Positions 8,795 to 16,721 of a stretch of DNA of 61,242 bases are shown here, one piece after another. The stretch spans positions 1-61,242 of the forward strand of contig NZ_MSDU01000011.1 in the NCBI RefSeq assembly GCF_001936625.1, written 5' to 3'. The stretch comes from Domibacillus antri (GTDB lineage Bacteria; Bacillota; Bacilli; Bacillales; Domibacillaceae). Within the stretch, counting starts at the first letter, position 1. Each line of letters opens with the position of its first letter. Below the pieces are notes generated by a model. The model did no database searches. It was not told the DNA's origin and worked only from the letters and a program-made list of their open reading frames with translations. A program made the translations under genes and the position numbers.

Positions 8795-8812
8795 TAGTTA
8801 CTTAGGTAACTA
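8795..8812. promoter_or_regulatory. Probable MarR operator
   Basis: A perfect inverted repeat TAGTTAC-TTAG-GTAACTA, 14 bp of arms with a 4-nt centre. It is 14-31 nt upstream of the MarR start, just above the ribosome binding site. The size and symmetry match sites bound by MarR dimers. Binding by the adjacent regulator is inferred. Confidence 0.65.
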
Positions 8813-8852
8813 TTCTATCATACTTTTCGAAATACGAAAGACTTTTCCGCAT

Positions 8853-8883
8853 CAAAAAAGCTGCCTCGTCATCCGAGACAGCT
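8853..8883 (-). terminator. Terminator after dgkB
   Basis: A 10-bp stem (AGCTGCCTCG at 8859-8868 and CGAGACAGCT at 8874-8883, one G-U pair in the RNA) with a 5-nt loop and a T6 tract on the minus strand. It directly follows the dgkB stop. Confidence 0.85.
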
Positions 8884-8888
8884 CCCCG

Positions 8889-9809
8889 TTAATAAATCCG
8901 GTCCTGCGGGCGCAGTTTTTCAATTGGTGCAAAAACATCCAGATGGCGGTATAAATTTTCAAAGTCCGCCGGGATCTCTCCGCCAAGCTCACCGTCCAGA
9001 TTGATAAGCATTTGATGATTGGAAGACACTTTAATCCGCTTTGCTTTTGTATAAATAACGTGCGGATCGTTTAAATGCTCGCCCCGCAGCGCCAGTCCGG
9101 CAATGCGGATAAATTCAGCCAGATTTGTTTTTTTCAAAATGATGAGCGTAAACAATCCGTCATTGACGGATGAATCAGGTGCAAGCTTTTCAAAGCCCCC
9201 GACAGAATTCGTCAGACCGATTAAAAAAAGAAGGGACTCTCCTTCAAATAAATGACCATCATACTCAATCGTCACATCGGTTGGTTTAATGGACGGCAGC
9301 ATTTCAATGCCTTTTAAATAATAGGCAAGCTGGCCAAGCATCGTTTTCAGTTTGCTTGGCACTTCATATGTCAGCTCCGTCAAGCGGCCCCCGCCTGCGA
9401 TATTGATAAAATAACGGTCATTCATCCGGCCGACATCAACCGGGATCGTCTCTCCTGCTGTAATCACGTCGACTGCTCCCTGTATATCGCGGGGGATGTG
9501 CAGCGCACGCGCAAAATCATTCGTCGTCCCCATCGGAATAACGCCAAATTTCGGGCGGTGTGCATGGCCCGCCAGACCGTTCACCACTTCATTTAACGTG
9601 CCGTCGCCTCCAGCCGCAATCACCACATCAAACCCGCGTTCTACGGCGATTCGTGCTGCATTGGTTGCATCACCCTCACCGGTTGTCGCATGTGCGGACG
9701 TTTCATAGCCGGCCCGCTCCAATTTTTCCAGCGCTTCCGGCAAATGTTTGCGGAAAAGCTCGCGGCCCGATGTTGGATTGTAAATAATTCGTGCTCTTTT
9801 CGTCATCAT
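8889..9809 (-). CDS. dgkB: Diacylglycerol kinase (DgkB)
   Basis: Soluble lipid kinase of the DAGK catalytic family, about 306 aa. It phosphorylates diacylglycerol to phosphatidic acid and returns it to phospholipid synthesis after lipoteichoic acid assembly. Landmarks: RARIIYNPTSGRE at the N terminus, the nucleotide loop AAGGDGTLNEVVNGL, and GVIPMGTTNDFAR. The C-terminal part LINLDGELGGEIP is typical. Length and sequence match B. subtilis DgkB (about 303 aa). The start is one of two adjacent ATGs (9809 or 9806); a more distant upstream ATG would overlap the preceding gene and lacks family similarity. Confidence 0.92.
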   Translation of the reverse strand: MMTKRARIIYNPTSGRELFRKHLPEALEKLERAGYETSAHATTGEGDATNAARIAVERGFDVVIAAGGDGTLNEVVNGLAGHAHRPKFGVIPMGTTNDFARALHIPRDIQGAVDVITAGETIPVDVGRMNDRYFINIAGGGRLTELTYEVPSKLKTMLGQLAYYLKGIEMLPSIKPTDVTIEYDGHLFEGESLLFLIGLTNSVGGFEKLAPDSSVNDGLFTLIILKKTNLAEFIRIAGLALRGEHLNDPHVIYTKAKRIKVSSNHQMLINLDGELGGEIPADFENLYRHLDVFAPIEKLRPQDRIY

Positions 9810-9828
9810 TATCCCAGTCTTTCTTCTA

Positions 9829-10392
9829 TTAATATAATCGTTCCGCAATCGTTGTTTTCAAACTGCGGTACACTTCCTGCCAAAGCGTCTCATCTGTCCG
9901 GTACGTTTCTGTCAGCCTGGTAATCATCTCACGGCTTTTTTCATCAAAGTCAGCGTGATCACGCGGCGGCAAAGACGAACGATAATTTGTGACCATTTCC
10001 TGTACTGCCGGCGCACGCGGTCCCCAAACAGCCTGCTCTTCGCCTTCTTCATTCATGAAAATAAAAATGGGAATCGCTCGTGAAGTACCGTTTGTTAAGT
10101 ATTGATCCATCAATTCCAGATTGTCATCACGGTGAAGCAGACGAACGTCCATATCCGCCGCTTTTGCGAGCGTGAGCAAAAGCGGCACATTCATCATCGC
10201 GTCGCTGCACCAGTCTTCCGTAATAACCATGACACGCCAATTCGCTTCCCTCAATTTATTCACAAGTGAAACTTCTTCGCCCGACAAGTGAAACGTTTTC
10301 AACACATGAAGCAAGTTTTCTTTATGATCCGTCATCTTTTCTATATATTGATCAGGCGTCAGCCCTTTTTCATACCATTCATGCAACTCCAT
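9829..10392 (-). CDS. Thioredoxin-like protein with EDWCSD motif
   Basis: A 187-aa protein with a thioredoxin fold of the Thioredoxin_9 type. The active-site region reads VITEDWCSDAM, so only one Cys is present where thioredoxin has CxxC. A cis-Pro region follows at SRAIPIFIFMNEEGEE. Many relatives keep a single or atypical Cys pair, and their substrates are unknown. It is followed by dgkB 19 nt downstream and may share its transcript. It is cytoplasmic (no signal peptide). Confidence 0.78.
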   Translation of the reverse strand: MELHEWYEKGLTPDQYIEKMTDHKENLLHVLKTFHLSGEEVSLVNKLREANWRVMVITEDWCSDAMMNVPLLLTLAKAADMDVRLLHRDDNLELMDQYLTNGTSRAIPIFIFMNEEGEEQAVWGPRAPAVQEMVTNYRSSLPPRDHADFDEKSREMITRLTETYRTDETLWQEVYRSLKTTIAERLY

Positions 10393-10470
10393 CTTTTTTC
10401 CTCCGTCGCGGATTTTCTAAACATTCCCTGTCTCCATTATGCACAAAAACAACACATTTGACAAAATCGG

Positions 10471-10548
10471 TTGATTTAAAGAGGAAGCAATTTTATAATG
10501 AAAAGACATACTTAAATAATTATAAATAAATATAAATAAAAATACAAA
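10471..10548 (+). promoter_or_regulatory. argC promoter and candidate ARG-box (AhrC/ArgR) region
   Basis: A sigma-A promoter is clear: TTGATT (10471-10476), a 17-nt spacer, then TATAAT (10494-10499). Just downstream, at about 10516-10548, two A/T-rich half-site-like repeats (TATAAATAAA twice) end in AATAAAAATACAA. This matches the core of the B. subtilis AhrC box (AATAAAAATNCAA). The operator would lie between the transcription start and the ribosome binding site, which fits arginine-dependent repression. Binding is inferred from the match. Confidence 0.75.
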
Positions 10549-10559
10549 GGAGTTTTTAT

Positions 10560-11597
10560 ATGAAAGCATCCGTTATCGGTGCTTCCGGATACGGCGGCAT
10601 TGAACTTATACGTCTTTTATCCAATCACCCTGACTTTGAATTGCACGCTGTCTATTCTTCCAGTAAAGACGGTGTTCCGGTCACAGAAGAATATCCGCAC
10701 CTTGCAGAAATTTGTCCGCTCCCGCTCACAAAAATTGATGCGGAAGAGATCAAAAGTACATCCGATGTTGTTTTTTTAGCAGTCCCATCCGGCGCTGCCG
10801 CTTCACTTGCGCCGCAACTCGCTGGCGGACATGCGAAAGTCGTCGATTTATCCGGGGATCTTCGTTTAAAAGAAACAGAGGATTACAAAAAATGGTACAA
10901 AAAAGAACCGGCAGATAAAGCCTTTGTTTCAGATGCTGTATACGGATTGACCGAATGGAACCGCGAAAATGTGAAGACGGCGAAAGTGCTGTCCAATCCG
11001 GGGTGCTATCCGACAGCCGCTCTTTTAGGCCTTGCTCCGGCAGTGAAAAATAAGATCATTGATGTAAAAAATATTATTATTGATGCAAAATCCGGTGTAT
11101 CCGGTGCCGGCCGCGGTCTATCACCGATTGTTCACTTTGCGGAAATGAATGATAACTTCCGTATTTATAAAGTAAACGAACATCAGCACATTCCAGAGAT
11201 TGAACAGCAATTAACGTGGTGGAATGATGAAACGGCACCCATTACTTTTTCGACACACCTTCTTCCTGTATCACGCGGAATCATGGCGACGATGTATGCG
11301 CCGCTGGCAAAAGAGATGACAACAGATGATGTCCATGCTCTATACACCGAAACGTATAAAAACGATCCATTCGTCCGTGTTCGTCCATCAAAACAGTTCC
11401 CCGGCATTAAAGAAGTCGCCGGCTCGAACTATTGTGATATTTCGGTTGATGTCGATACTCGCACAAACCGCCTCGTGATTGTGTCCGTGATCGATAACCT
11501 CGTTAAAGGTGCGGCGGGACAAGCCATTCAAAATGCGAATATTATGTTTGGATTTGACGAAACATCGGGACTCAAAGGCTTCCCGATGTACCCATAA
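10560..11597 (+). CDS. argC: N-acetyl-gamma-glutamyl-phosphate reductase
   Basis: NADPH-dependent reduction of N-acetylglutamyl phosphate to the semialdehyde, the third step of arginine synthesis. The 345-aa protein has the N-terminal dinucleotide motif IGASGYGGIELIRLL, the catalytic Cys in SNPGCYPTA and the family's HQHIPEIEQ segment. It opens an argC-argB-argD operon. AAAGGAG precedes the ATG at 10560. The next gene begins 12 nt after the stop. In B. subtilis argJ lies between argC and argB; here it does not. Confidence 0.97.
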   Translation: MKASVIGASGYGGIELIRLLSNHPDFELHAVYSSSKDGVPVTEEYPHLAEICPLPLTKIDAEEIKSTSDVVFLAVPSGAAASLAPQLAGGHAKVVDLSGDLRLKETEDYKKWYKKEPADKAFVSDAVYGLTEWNRENVKTAKVLSNPGCYPTAALLGLAPAVKNKIIDVKNIIIDAKSGVSGAGRGLSPIVHFAEMNDNFRIYKVNEHQHIPEIEQQLTWWNDETAPITFSTHLLPVSRGIMATMYAPLAKEMTTDDVHALYTETYKNDPFVRVRPSKQFPGIKEVAGSNYCDISVDVDTRTNRLVIVSVIDNLVKGAAGQAIQNANIMFGFDETSGLKGFPMYP

Positions 11598-11609
11598 GGA
11601 GTTGTTGAT

Positions 11610-12377
11610 ATGAAAACAGTAGTCGTAAAATGCGGCGGAAGCGTGCTGAAAGAGCTGTCGGAAAGCTTTTTTGACAGCATGAAAGCATTGCTCGCAGATG
11701 GATATAAGATCGTCTTTGTTCACGGCGGCGGTCCGGAAATTAACGCCATGCTGGAAAAAATGAACGTGCAAAGCGAGTTTAAAAACGGATTGCGTGTGAC
11801 CTCAAAGGAAGTGCTGGAAGCGGCGGAGCTTGTCTTATCCGGCAGCATGAACCGGAAGCTCGTCCGCCTTCTTGAAGCGCATGGCATTGCGGCTATCGGC
11901 CTTCAGTCAAGCGATCAAGGCATTCTCGAAGCAGATTTTATCAACGAGGAAGAACTCGGTTATGTCGGCGATGTCACATCTGTGAATAAATCCGTTTTGG
12001 AAACGATTTTACAAACAGGCCTACTTCCCGTTTTAACCCCGATTGCCAAAGGGCCGAACGGAACCGTATTAAATGTTAATGCCGATCATGCGGCAGGCGC
12101 GGCAGCTTATTCACTTGCGGCTGACCATTTACTAATGGTGACGGATGTTGATGGCGTACTAAACGATGGAAAACTTGTTACGGTTTTAACCGGTGCGGAG
12201 ACAGAGAGGTTAATTGAAACAGGCGTCATTAGCGGCGGCATGATTCCAAAAGTGAACACCGCCCTAAAAGCTCTTGAAAGCTGCGGACATGTACACATTG
12301 TATCCGGTAAAAAGCCTTTTTATGAAGACGGCAAGTGGTACGGAACGCAATTTAATAAAGAGGAGGCAGCAAAGTGA
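11610..12377 (+). CDS. argB: Acetylglutamate kinase
   Basis: Phosphorylates N-acetylglutamate, the second step of arginine synthesis. The 255-aa amino-acid-kinase fold protein shows VKCGGSVLK at the N terminus (phosphate binding), VHGGGPEINAML (substrate loop), and the C-terminal GGMIPKVNTAL. AAGGAG precedes the start at 11610. Its stop overlaps the GTG start of argD by 4 nt, which indicates coupled translation. Confidence 0.97.
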   Translation: MKTVVVKCGGSVLKELSESFFDSMKALLADGYKIVFVHGGGPEINAMLEKMNVQSEFKNGLRVTSKEVLEAAELVLSGSMNRKLVRLLEAHGIAAIGLQSSDQGILEADFINEEELGYVGDVTSVNKSVLETILQTGLLPVLTPIAKGPNGTVLNVNADHAAGAAAYSLAADHLLMVTDVDGVLNDGKLVTVLTGAETERLIETGVISGGMIPKVNTALKALESCGHVHIVSGKKPFYEDGKWYGTQFNKEEAAK

Positions 12378-13519
12378 GTCATTTATTCCCTACATACGCG
12401 CGCTGGGATGTAACGCCGGTGAAAGCGAAAGGTGCGTATCTTACGGCAAAAGACGGTAAAGAATACCTTGATTTCACATCGGGCATCAGCGTGTGCAACC
12501 TCGGACACGCGCCGGGAAACGTAAAAAAAGCGGTTGAAGACCAGCTCGAAAAATTTTGGCATACATCTAATTTATTCCAAATCGAATTACAGGAAGAAGT
12601 GGCCAAACAGCTGACAGATGCATCAGGTCTCGATCTTGTCTTTTTTGGAAACAGCGGCGCTGAAGCCAATGAAGCGGCGATTAAACTGGCACGTAAATCA
12701 ACAGGCCGCACAAAAGTCATTACATTTATCGATTCCTTCCACGGCCGCACATTTGCGACAATGGCAGCCACCGGGCAGGACAAAATTAAAACAGGCTTTG
12801 GCCCAATGCTTGAAACGTTCGAATATGTAAAATTGAACGATCTGGATGGATTGAAAGCAGCGCTCGATGAAAATACGGCTGCGGTGATGTTTGAAGTCAT
12901 TCAAGGTGAAGGCGGCATCAATGAAGGCAGTGCGGACTTTTTGAAGGAAGTTGAACAATTAGCACACGATAATGGCTCTCTTGTTATTATTGATGAAATC
13001 CAGACAGGGATCGGCCGGACAGGCAAACCATTTGCCTTCCAGCATATCGGACTTGATCCGGATATTATTTCTGTTGCAAAAGGGATTGCCAACGGCTTCC
13101 CGCTCGGTGCGATTGTCGGAAAAGCGGCTTTATCAGAAGCCTTTTCAGCCGGTTCACACGGCTCGACATTCGGTGGAAATCCAGTTGCGCTGGCAGCGGC
13201 AAAAGAAACATTAAATACGATTTTCGATGAAGCATTCCTTGCAGCTGTCACCGCAAAAGGTGAAAAATTGCACACTTTGTTATCAGAAGCTCTTGACGGC
13301 ATTGATTCTGTAAAGCAGTTAAAAGGAAAAGGCTTAATGACCGGGATCGAGCTGACAGAAGAAGCCGGACCATTTGTCACAAAAGCACGTGAACACGACC
13401 TGCTCATTTTAACAGCCGGCACACACGTCATCCGCCTGCTTCCTCCTTTAAATGTTACAGATGATGAACTGGAAAAAGCCGTTCAAATTATTGCGGCTGT
13501 ATTAAAAGAAAAAGCATAA
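12374..13519 (+). CDS. argD: Acetylornithine aminotransferase
   Basis: PLP-dependent class III aminotransferase that converts N-acetylglutamate semialdehyde to N-acetylornithine, 381 aa. Visible: SGAEANEAAIKLAR (PLP phosphate binding), IIDEIQTGIGRTG with the Asp that contacts the PLP nitrogen, and the Schiff-base Lys in SVAKGIANGFPLGA. It starts with GTG at 12374, overlapping the argB stop, with GAGGAGGCA just upstream. It is the last gene of the operon, ended by a strong terminator. No argJ, argF or carAB follows. Confidence 0.95.
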   Translation: MSHLFPTYARWDVTPVKAKGAYLTAKDGKEYLDFTSGISVCNLGHAPGNVKKAVEDQLEKFWHTSNLFQIELQEEVAKQLTDASGLDLVFFGNSGAEANEAAIKLARKSTGRTKVITFIDSFHGRTFATMAATGQDKIKTGFGPMLETFEYVKLNDLDGLKAALDENTAAVMFEVIQGEGGINEGSADFLKEVEQLAHDNGSLVIIDEIQTGIGRTGKPFAFQHIGLDPDIISVAKGIANGFPLGAIVGKAALSEAFSAGSHGSTFGGNPVALAAAKETLNTIFDEAFLAAVTAKGEKLHTLLSEALDGIDSVKQLKGKGLMTGIELTEEAGPFVTKAREHDLLILTAGTHVIRLLPPLNVTDDELEKAVQIIAAVLKEKA

Positions 13520-13525
13520 TCACAT

Positions 13526-13562
13526 AAAAACCGCCTGAAAACTCTTTTTCATGGCGGTTTTT
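13526..13562 (+). terminator. Terminator of the argCBD operon
   Basis: A 10-bp stem AAAAACCGCC (13526-13535) and its complement (13553-13562), with T-rich sequence continuing after the stem. It ends the arg operon right after argD. Confidence 0.9.
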
Positions 13563-13604
13563 GTTTTATTCAATTCTTACTATTTAACATTTACAATTCC
13601 TGTC

Positions 13605-13755
13605 CACAAGTATGGAGGAAAGCCGGATTGTGAGCCGTTTAGGCAGATTCATCGAGATGAAAGCCGGATTCGGAGTCGTGAAGGCCGAATTAACGGGAAT
13701 TCGGACCGGATTACTGGAAATAATCCTAATATCAGGAAACACAGCCATACAAATA
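13605..13755 (-). repeat. Post-terminator 20-nt periodic array, copy B (GGCC type)
   Basis: Read on the minus strand, units with AATCCGGCTTT, ATTCGGCCTT or GGTCCGAATT follow each other at about 20-21 nt. On the plus strand GCCGG/GGCAG/GGCCG/GGACCGG marks fall near 13622, 13642, 13663, 13683 and 13703. It begins where the hairpin at 13756-13800 ends, in the direction of the esterase gene. It is more degenerate than copies A and C but keeps their unit and position. It fills the gap between two convergent genes and has no coding potential. Confidence 0.65.
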
Positions 13756-13800
13756 AAAAGGGGGGCTTGTCTTATTTAAATTTTTAAGACATCCCCTTTT
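13756..13800. terminator. Terminator-like hairpin between argD and the esterase
   Basis: Arms AAAAGGGG...GTCTTA and TAAGACATCCCCTTTT (13756-13776 and 13785-13800) pair with a small asymmetric bulge, and both flanks are A/T-rich, so it could act in both directions. It is placed 4 nt after the esterase stop and is probably that gene's terminator. The TAAGACA-CCCC pattern recalls the GAGACA-CCCC arm next to copies A and C of the periodic array. Confidence 0.7.
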
Positions 13801-13804
13801 CACG

Positions 13805-14566
13805 TTAAACGGCTGCTTTTGAACGAATTTGATCCAGGACGAAATCAGCCGCTGCGCTGACAATGGTGTGCTGATCGTGGTCCATTGTAGCCACATGATA
13901 CGAGTTCGGCAATGTCACCATTTGTTTATGCCGTGATGAAATAGACTGATAAATGAACGATGTATTTTCAGGCGGCACAACATGATCAACGGCTGATTTG
14001 ATGCATAAAGCCGGCACATGAATACGATGTAAAAGGGCCGGTACCTGCTTCATCAGCTTTTGCAGCTCCCGAATGGATTGAACCGGTGCTTTTTCATACG
14101 TAATTTCATAAACATGTTCTTTTTTAATATCCGGCGCGCCTTCTTCAATGAAACGCGGTGCCGGATCGTTTTGCAAATATTCGAGTGATTGAAGCGTCAA
14201 TGCAGCATTGATCGTGATAATGCCTTCAATATTGGGATGCTCAGCGGCAAATTTCAGCGTCAATGTACCGCCCATTGACTGACCCATTAAGAAAATACGC
14301 TTGTTTCGTTTTTTCAGAAAACGATAAGCGCGCGAGTAGCTTTCATACCAGTCTTCATGCGTGCAGCGTTCCATATCTTCCGGATGAGTCCCGTGCCCTT
14401 TTAAGCGCGGCGCAATAACAGAAAAACCTCGTGCATGCAGCGCTTCTGCCACGTCGCGGACACTTTGCGGCGTACCGATAAATCCGTGTGAAAGCACGAT
14501 TCCAATATCGTTTCCTTCAAGATAAAATGACTCCGCTCCCGGCATAACTGCATACTCTTCTCTCAT
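13805..14566 (-). CDS. Alpha/beta hydrolase, Est30-like carboxylesterase or monoacylglycerol lipase
   Basis: A 253-aa serine hydrolase of the Est30/carboxylesterase type. It has the oxyanion segment LSHGFIGTPQSV, the nucleophile elbow GQSMGG (Ser near residue 95), a probable acid Asp in KSAVDHVVPP and the catalytic His in LPNSYHVATMD. I choose the ATG at 14566 because GGAGG lies 8 nt upstream; two earlier in-frame ATGs are too close to or ahead of that site. It has no signal peptide. The physiological ester is unknown. It stands alone between an array and a coiled-coil gene. Confidence 0.85.
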   Translation of the reverse strand: MREEYAVMPGAESFYLEGNDIGIVLSHGFIGTPQSVRDVAEALHARGFSVIAPRLKGHGTHPEDMERCTHEDWYESYSRAYRFLKKRNKRIFLMGQSMGGTLTLKFAAEHPNIEGIITINAALTLQSLEYLQNDPAPRFIEEGAPDIKKEHVYEITYEKAPVQSIRELQKLMKQVPALLHRIHVPALCIKSAVDHVVPPENTSFIYQSISSRHKQMVTLPNSYHVATMDHDQHTIVSAAADFVLDQIRSKAAV

Positions 14567-14662
14567 GATCATATCCTCCATCTTTGTTTAATTCCGATTA
14601 TTTTTATAGGTTATATTCAATTTAATATATCTTTTCCGATAAGTCAAGTTGGAATTAACCAT

Positions 14663-14700
14663 AAAAAAGGACTGCCTGATAATCTGGCAGCTTCATTTTT
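14663..14700 (-). terminator. Terminator after the coiled-coil gene
   Basis: CTGCC/GGCAG-centred stem (about 14670-14692) with a T6 run on the minus strand, directly after the stop of the coiled-coil gene. Confidence 0.75.
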
Positions 14701-14703
14701 TAT

Positions 14704-15126
14704 TTATGCCCATTTTAATTTCGCTTCGTGCTCCATCGTCCGGATGGACAAAAGATCGATCATTTTTTGCTGATGAAGAAGCTGCTCGTTATGCTGCTGG
14801 CGTGATTCTTTCAATTCCGCCAAATCCTCCTGCAACACCATCACTTTTTCATCAATTTCTCCCGCAAGCTCACGTGTTTCCATAATCGCCTGCTGCATCG
14901 CCGGGATTAATTCTGTCTGCTTTTCTATCGCTGTTACCCGTCGGTTCAGATTAGCGACGTCTTCTTTTAACACTGCTACATCCTGTTTCAACTCTGCTAC
15001 ATCCTGTTTAAGGCCAGTAACTTCCTGTTTAAGGCCAGTAACTTCCTGTTTGAGCCCGGTAATGTCCTGCTGCATTCCATCCATTTTTGACAAAATTTCA
15101 CGAAGCAGTCTTTCCTGCACGTCCAT
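14704..15126 (-). CDS. Heptad-repeat coiled-coil protein, unknown function
   Basis: A 140-aa protein starting MDVQERLLREIL at 15126, with AAAGGACG at good spacing. Residues about 18-65 are consecutive heptads (ITGLKQE, VTGLKQE, VTGLKQD, VAELKQD, VAVLKED, VANLNRR), a parallel coiled coil of near-perfect seven-residue period with L and V at the core positions. A second helical region follows (EIDEKVMVLQEDLAELKESRQQ). There is no signal peptide or membrane segment. Similar proteins are listed only as hypothetical. The DNA of the heptads contains exact 21-nt tandem copies, so the length may vary between strains. Confidence 0.7.
   Translation of the reverse strand: MDVQERLLREILSKMDGMQQDITGLKQEVTGLKQEVTGLKQDVAELKQDVAVLKEDVANLNRRVTAIEKQTELIPAMQQAIMETRELAGEIDEKVMVLQEDLAELKESRQQHNEQLLHQQKMIDLLSIRTMEHEAKLKWA
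14977..15073 (-). repeat. 21-nt tandem repeat encoding coiled-coil heptads
   Basis: Near-identical 21-nt units in frame; the copies at 15011-15031 and 15032-15052 differ only in the last base. Flanking units at 14990-15010 and 15053-15073 are diverged. Each unit encodes one heptad such as VTGLKQE. Confidence 0.8.
15011..15052 (-). repeat. Exact 21-nt duplication inside the coiled-coil gene
   Basis: Two adjacent 21-nt copies, identical except for the last base, each encoding one heptad of the coiled coil. The near identity at silent positions points to a recent duplication. Confidence 0.8.
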
Positions 15127-15236
15127 TTTTTCACGTCCTTTGTGGATACTCAACATCATTATAACATGGTTTCCAGAGGAAAATAGCAATCAAATGTTCT
15201 ATACTCATTATAGAACATTTATTCTACAAATACAAC

Positions 15237-15268
15237 CAAAAAGGACTGCTTCATTTCTGAAACAGCCC
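15237..15268 (-). terminator. Terminator of the gatCAB operon
   Basis: Stem CTGCTTCA (15245-15252) / TGAAACAG (15257-15264) with a 4-nt loop and a T5 run on the minus strand, just after the gatB stop. Confidence 0.8.
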
Positions 15269-15279
15269 CTATTCTTATC

Positions 15280-16707
15280 TTATCGTTTTTGAATTTCTTC
15301 CAAAAGCAGCTTGTTGATTGCCTGCGGATTTGCCTGACCTTTTGATGCTTTCATAATCTGGCCGACGAGGAAGCCGATTGCTTTTTTCTTGCCATCTTTA
15401 AAATCTGCGATCGACTGCGGATTCGCATCGAGTGCATCATTGACGAACTTTAAAAGAGCCGATTCATCCGAAATTTGGACAAGTCCTTTTTCTTTCACAA
15501 TCGCTTCGGCATCACCGCCGTTTTCAATAATTTCTTTGAATACGGTTTTCGCGATTTTCGAAGAGATTATCCCTTTTCCGAGAAGGGAAATCATTCCAGC
15601 TAAATTTTCAGGCGTCAACTTTGTCTCAGAAAGCTCTTTGCCTTCTGCGTTTAAATAAGCTGGCACTTCCCCCATTAACCAGTTCGATGCTTGTTTTGCT
15701 CCAGCGCCTGCTGCGACAGTCGCTTCGAAAAAGTCTGCAATTTCTTTTGACATGGTTAAAATTTTCGCATCATGCGCGGGCAGTCCAAGCTCTTCCATGT
15801 AGCGTTTTTTCCGGGCATCCGGAAGCTCTGGAATGGATGCGCGCACGCGCTCTTTCCATTCGTCATCAATAATAACAGAAAGAAGATCCGGTTCCGGGAA
15901 GTAGCGGTAATCATCCGATCCTTCTTTCACACGCATCAATAACGTTTTGCCTGTTGCTTCATCAAAGCGGCGGGTTTCCTGATCAATTGTTCCGCCGGAA
16001 GACAAAATTTCCGCCTGTCGTTTTTCTTCATACTCAAGCCCTTTGCGGACAAAATTAAATGAGTTTAAATTTTTCAACTCTGTTTTCGTACCGAATTCTT
16101 TCTGTCCGTATGGCCGGAGGGAAATGTTCGCGTCACAGCGAAGCGAGCCTTCTTCCATTTTGCAGTCCGATACTTCTGTGTATTGAATAATTGCTTTTAA
16201 TTTTTCCAAAAATGCATACGCTTCTTCCGGCGTGCGAATGTCCGGTTCAGACACGATCTCCACAAGCGGTGTACCTTGGCGGTTATAGTCGCATAATGAA
16301 TGTTTGCCAGCGTGCGTCAATTTCCCGGCATCCTCTTCTAAATGAAGACGGGTGATACCGATTCGTTTCGTTTCGCCGTTCACTTCAATTTCAACCCAGC
16401 CGTGCTCTCCGACCGGCTTGTCGTACTGAGAAATTTGGTACGCTTTCGGGTTGTCCGGATAAAAATAGTTTTTCCGGTCCCACTTTGTTTCTTCAGCGAT
16501 TTCACAGTTGATCGCCATCGCCGCTTTCATGGCAAATTCAACGGCTTTTTCATTCATTACCGGCAGCACACCCGGGTAACCGAGATCGATGACGGTTGTA
16601 TTTGTATTCGGTTCTGCACCAAAATGCGCCGGTGCGGATGAAAAGATTTTTGAATTTGTTTTTAATTCAACATGGACTTCAAGTCCGATGACTGTTTCGA
16701 ATTCCAC
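15280..16707 (-). CDS. gatB: Aspartyl/glutamyl-tRNA amidotransferase subunit B
   Basis: The tRNA-binding and kinase subunit of GatCAB, which turns Glu-tRNA(Gln) (and Asp-tRNA(Asn)) into the amide form. The 475-aa protein begins [15 protein letters not shown] and contains the cradle signature [15 protein letters not shown], ending in the YqeY-like tail domain ([13 protein letters not shown]). It is third in gatC-gatA-gatB, 14 nt after gatA. Its presence implies that glutaminyl-tRNA is made indirectly. Confidence 0.97.
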   Translation of the reverse strand: MEFETVIGLEVHVELKTNSKIFSSAPAHFGAEPNTNTTVIDLGYPGVLPVMNEKAVEFAMKAAMAINCEIAEETKWDRKNYFYPDNPKAYQISQYDKPVGEHGWVEIEVNGETKRIGITRLHLEEDAGKLTHAGKHSLCDYNRQGTPLVEIVSEPDIRTPEEAYAFLEKLKAIIQYTEVSDCKMEEGSLRCDANISLRPYGQKEFGTKTELKNLNSFNFVRKGLEYEEKRQAEILSSGGTIDQETRRFDEATGKTLLMRVKEGSDDYRYFPEPDLLSVIIDDEWKERVRASIPELPDARKKRYMEELGLPAHDAKILTMSKEIADFFEATVAAGAGAKQASNWLMGEVPAYLNAEGKELSETKLTPENLAGMISLLGKGIISSKIAKTVFKEIIENGGDAEAIVKEKGLVQISDESALLKFVNDALDANPQSIADFKDGKKKAIGFLVGQIMKASKGQANPQAINKLLLEEIQKR

Positions 16708-16721
16708 CTGTATGCCCTCCT

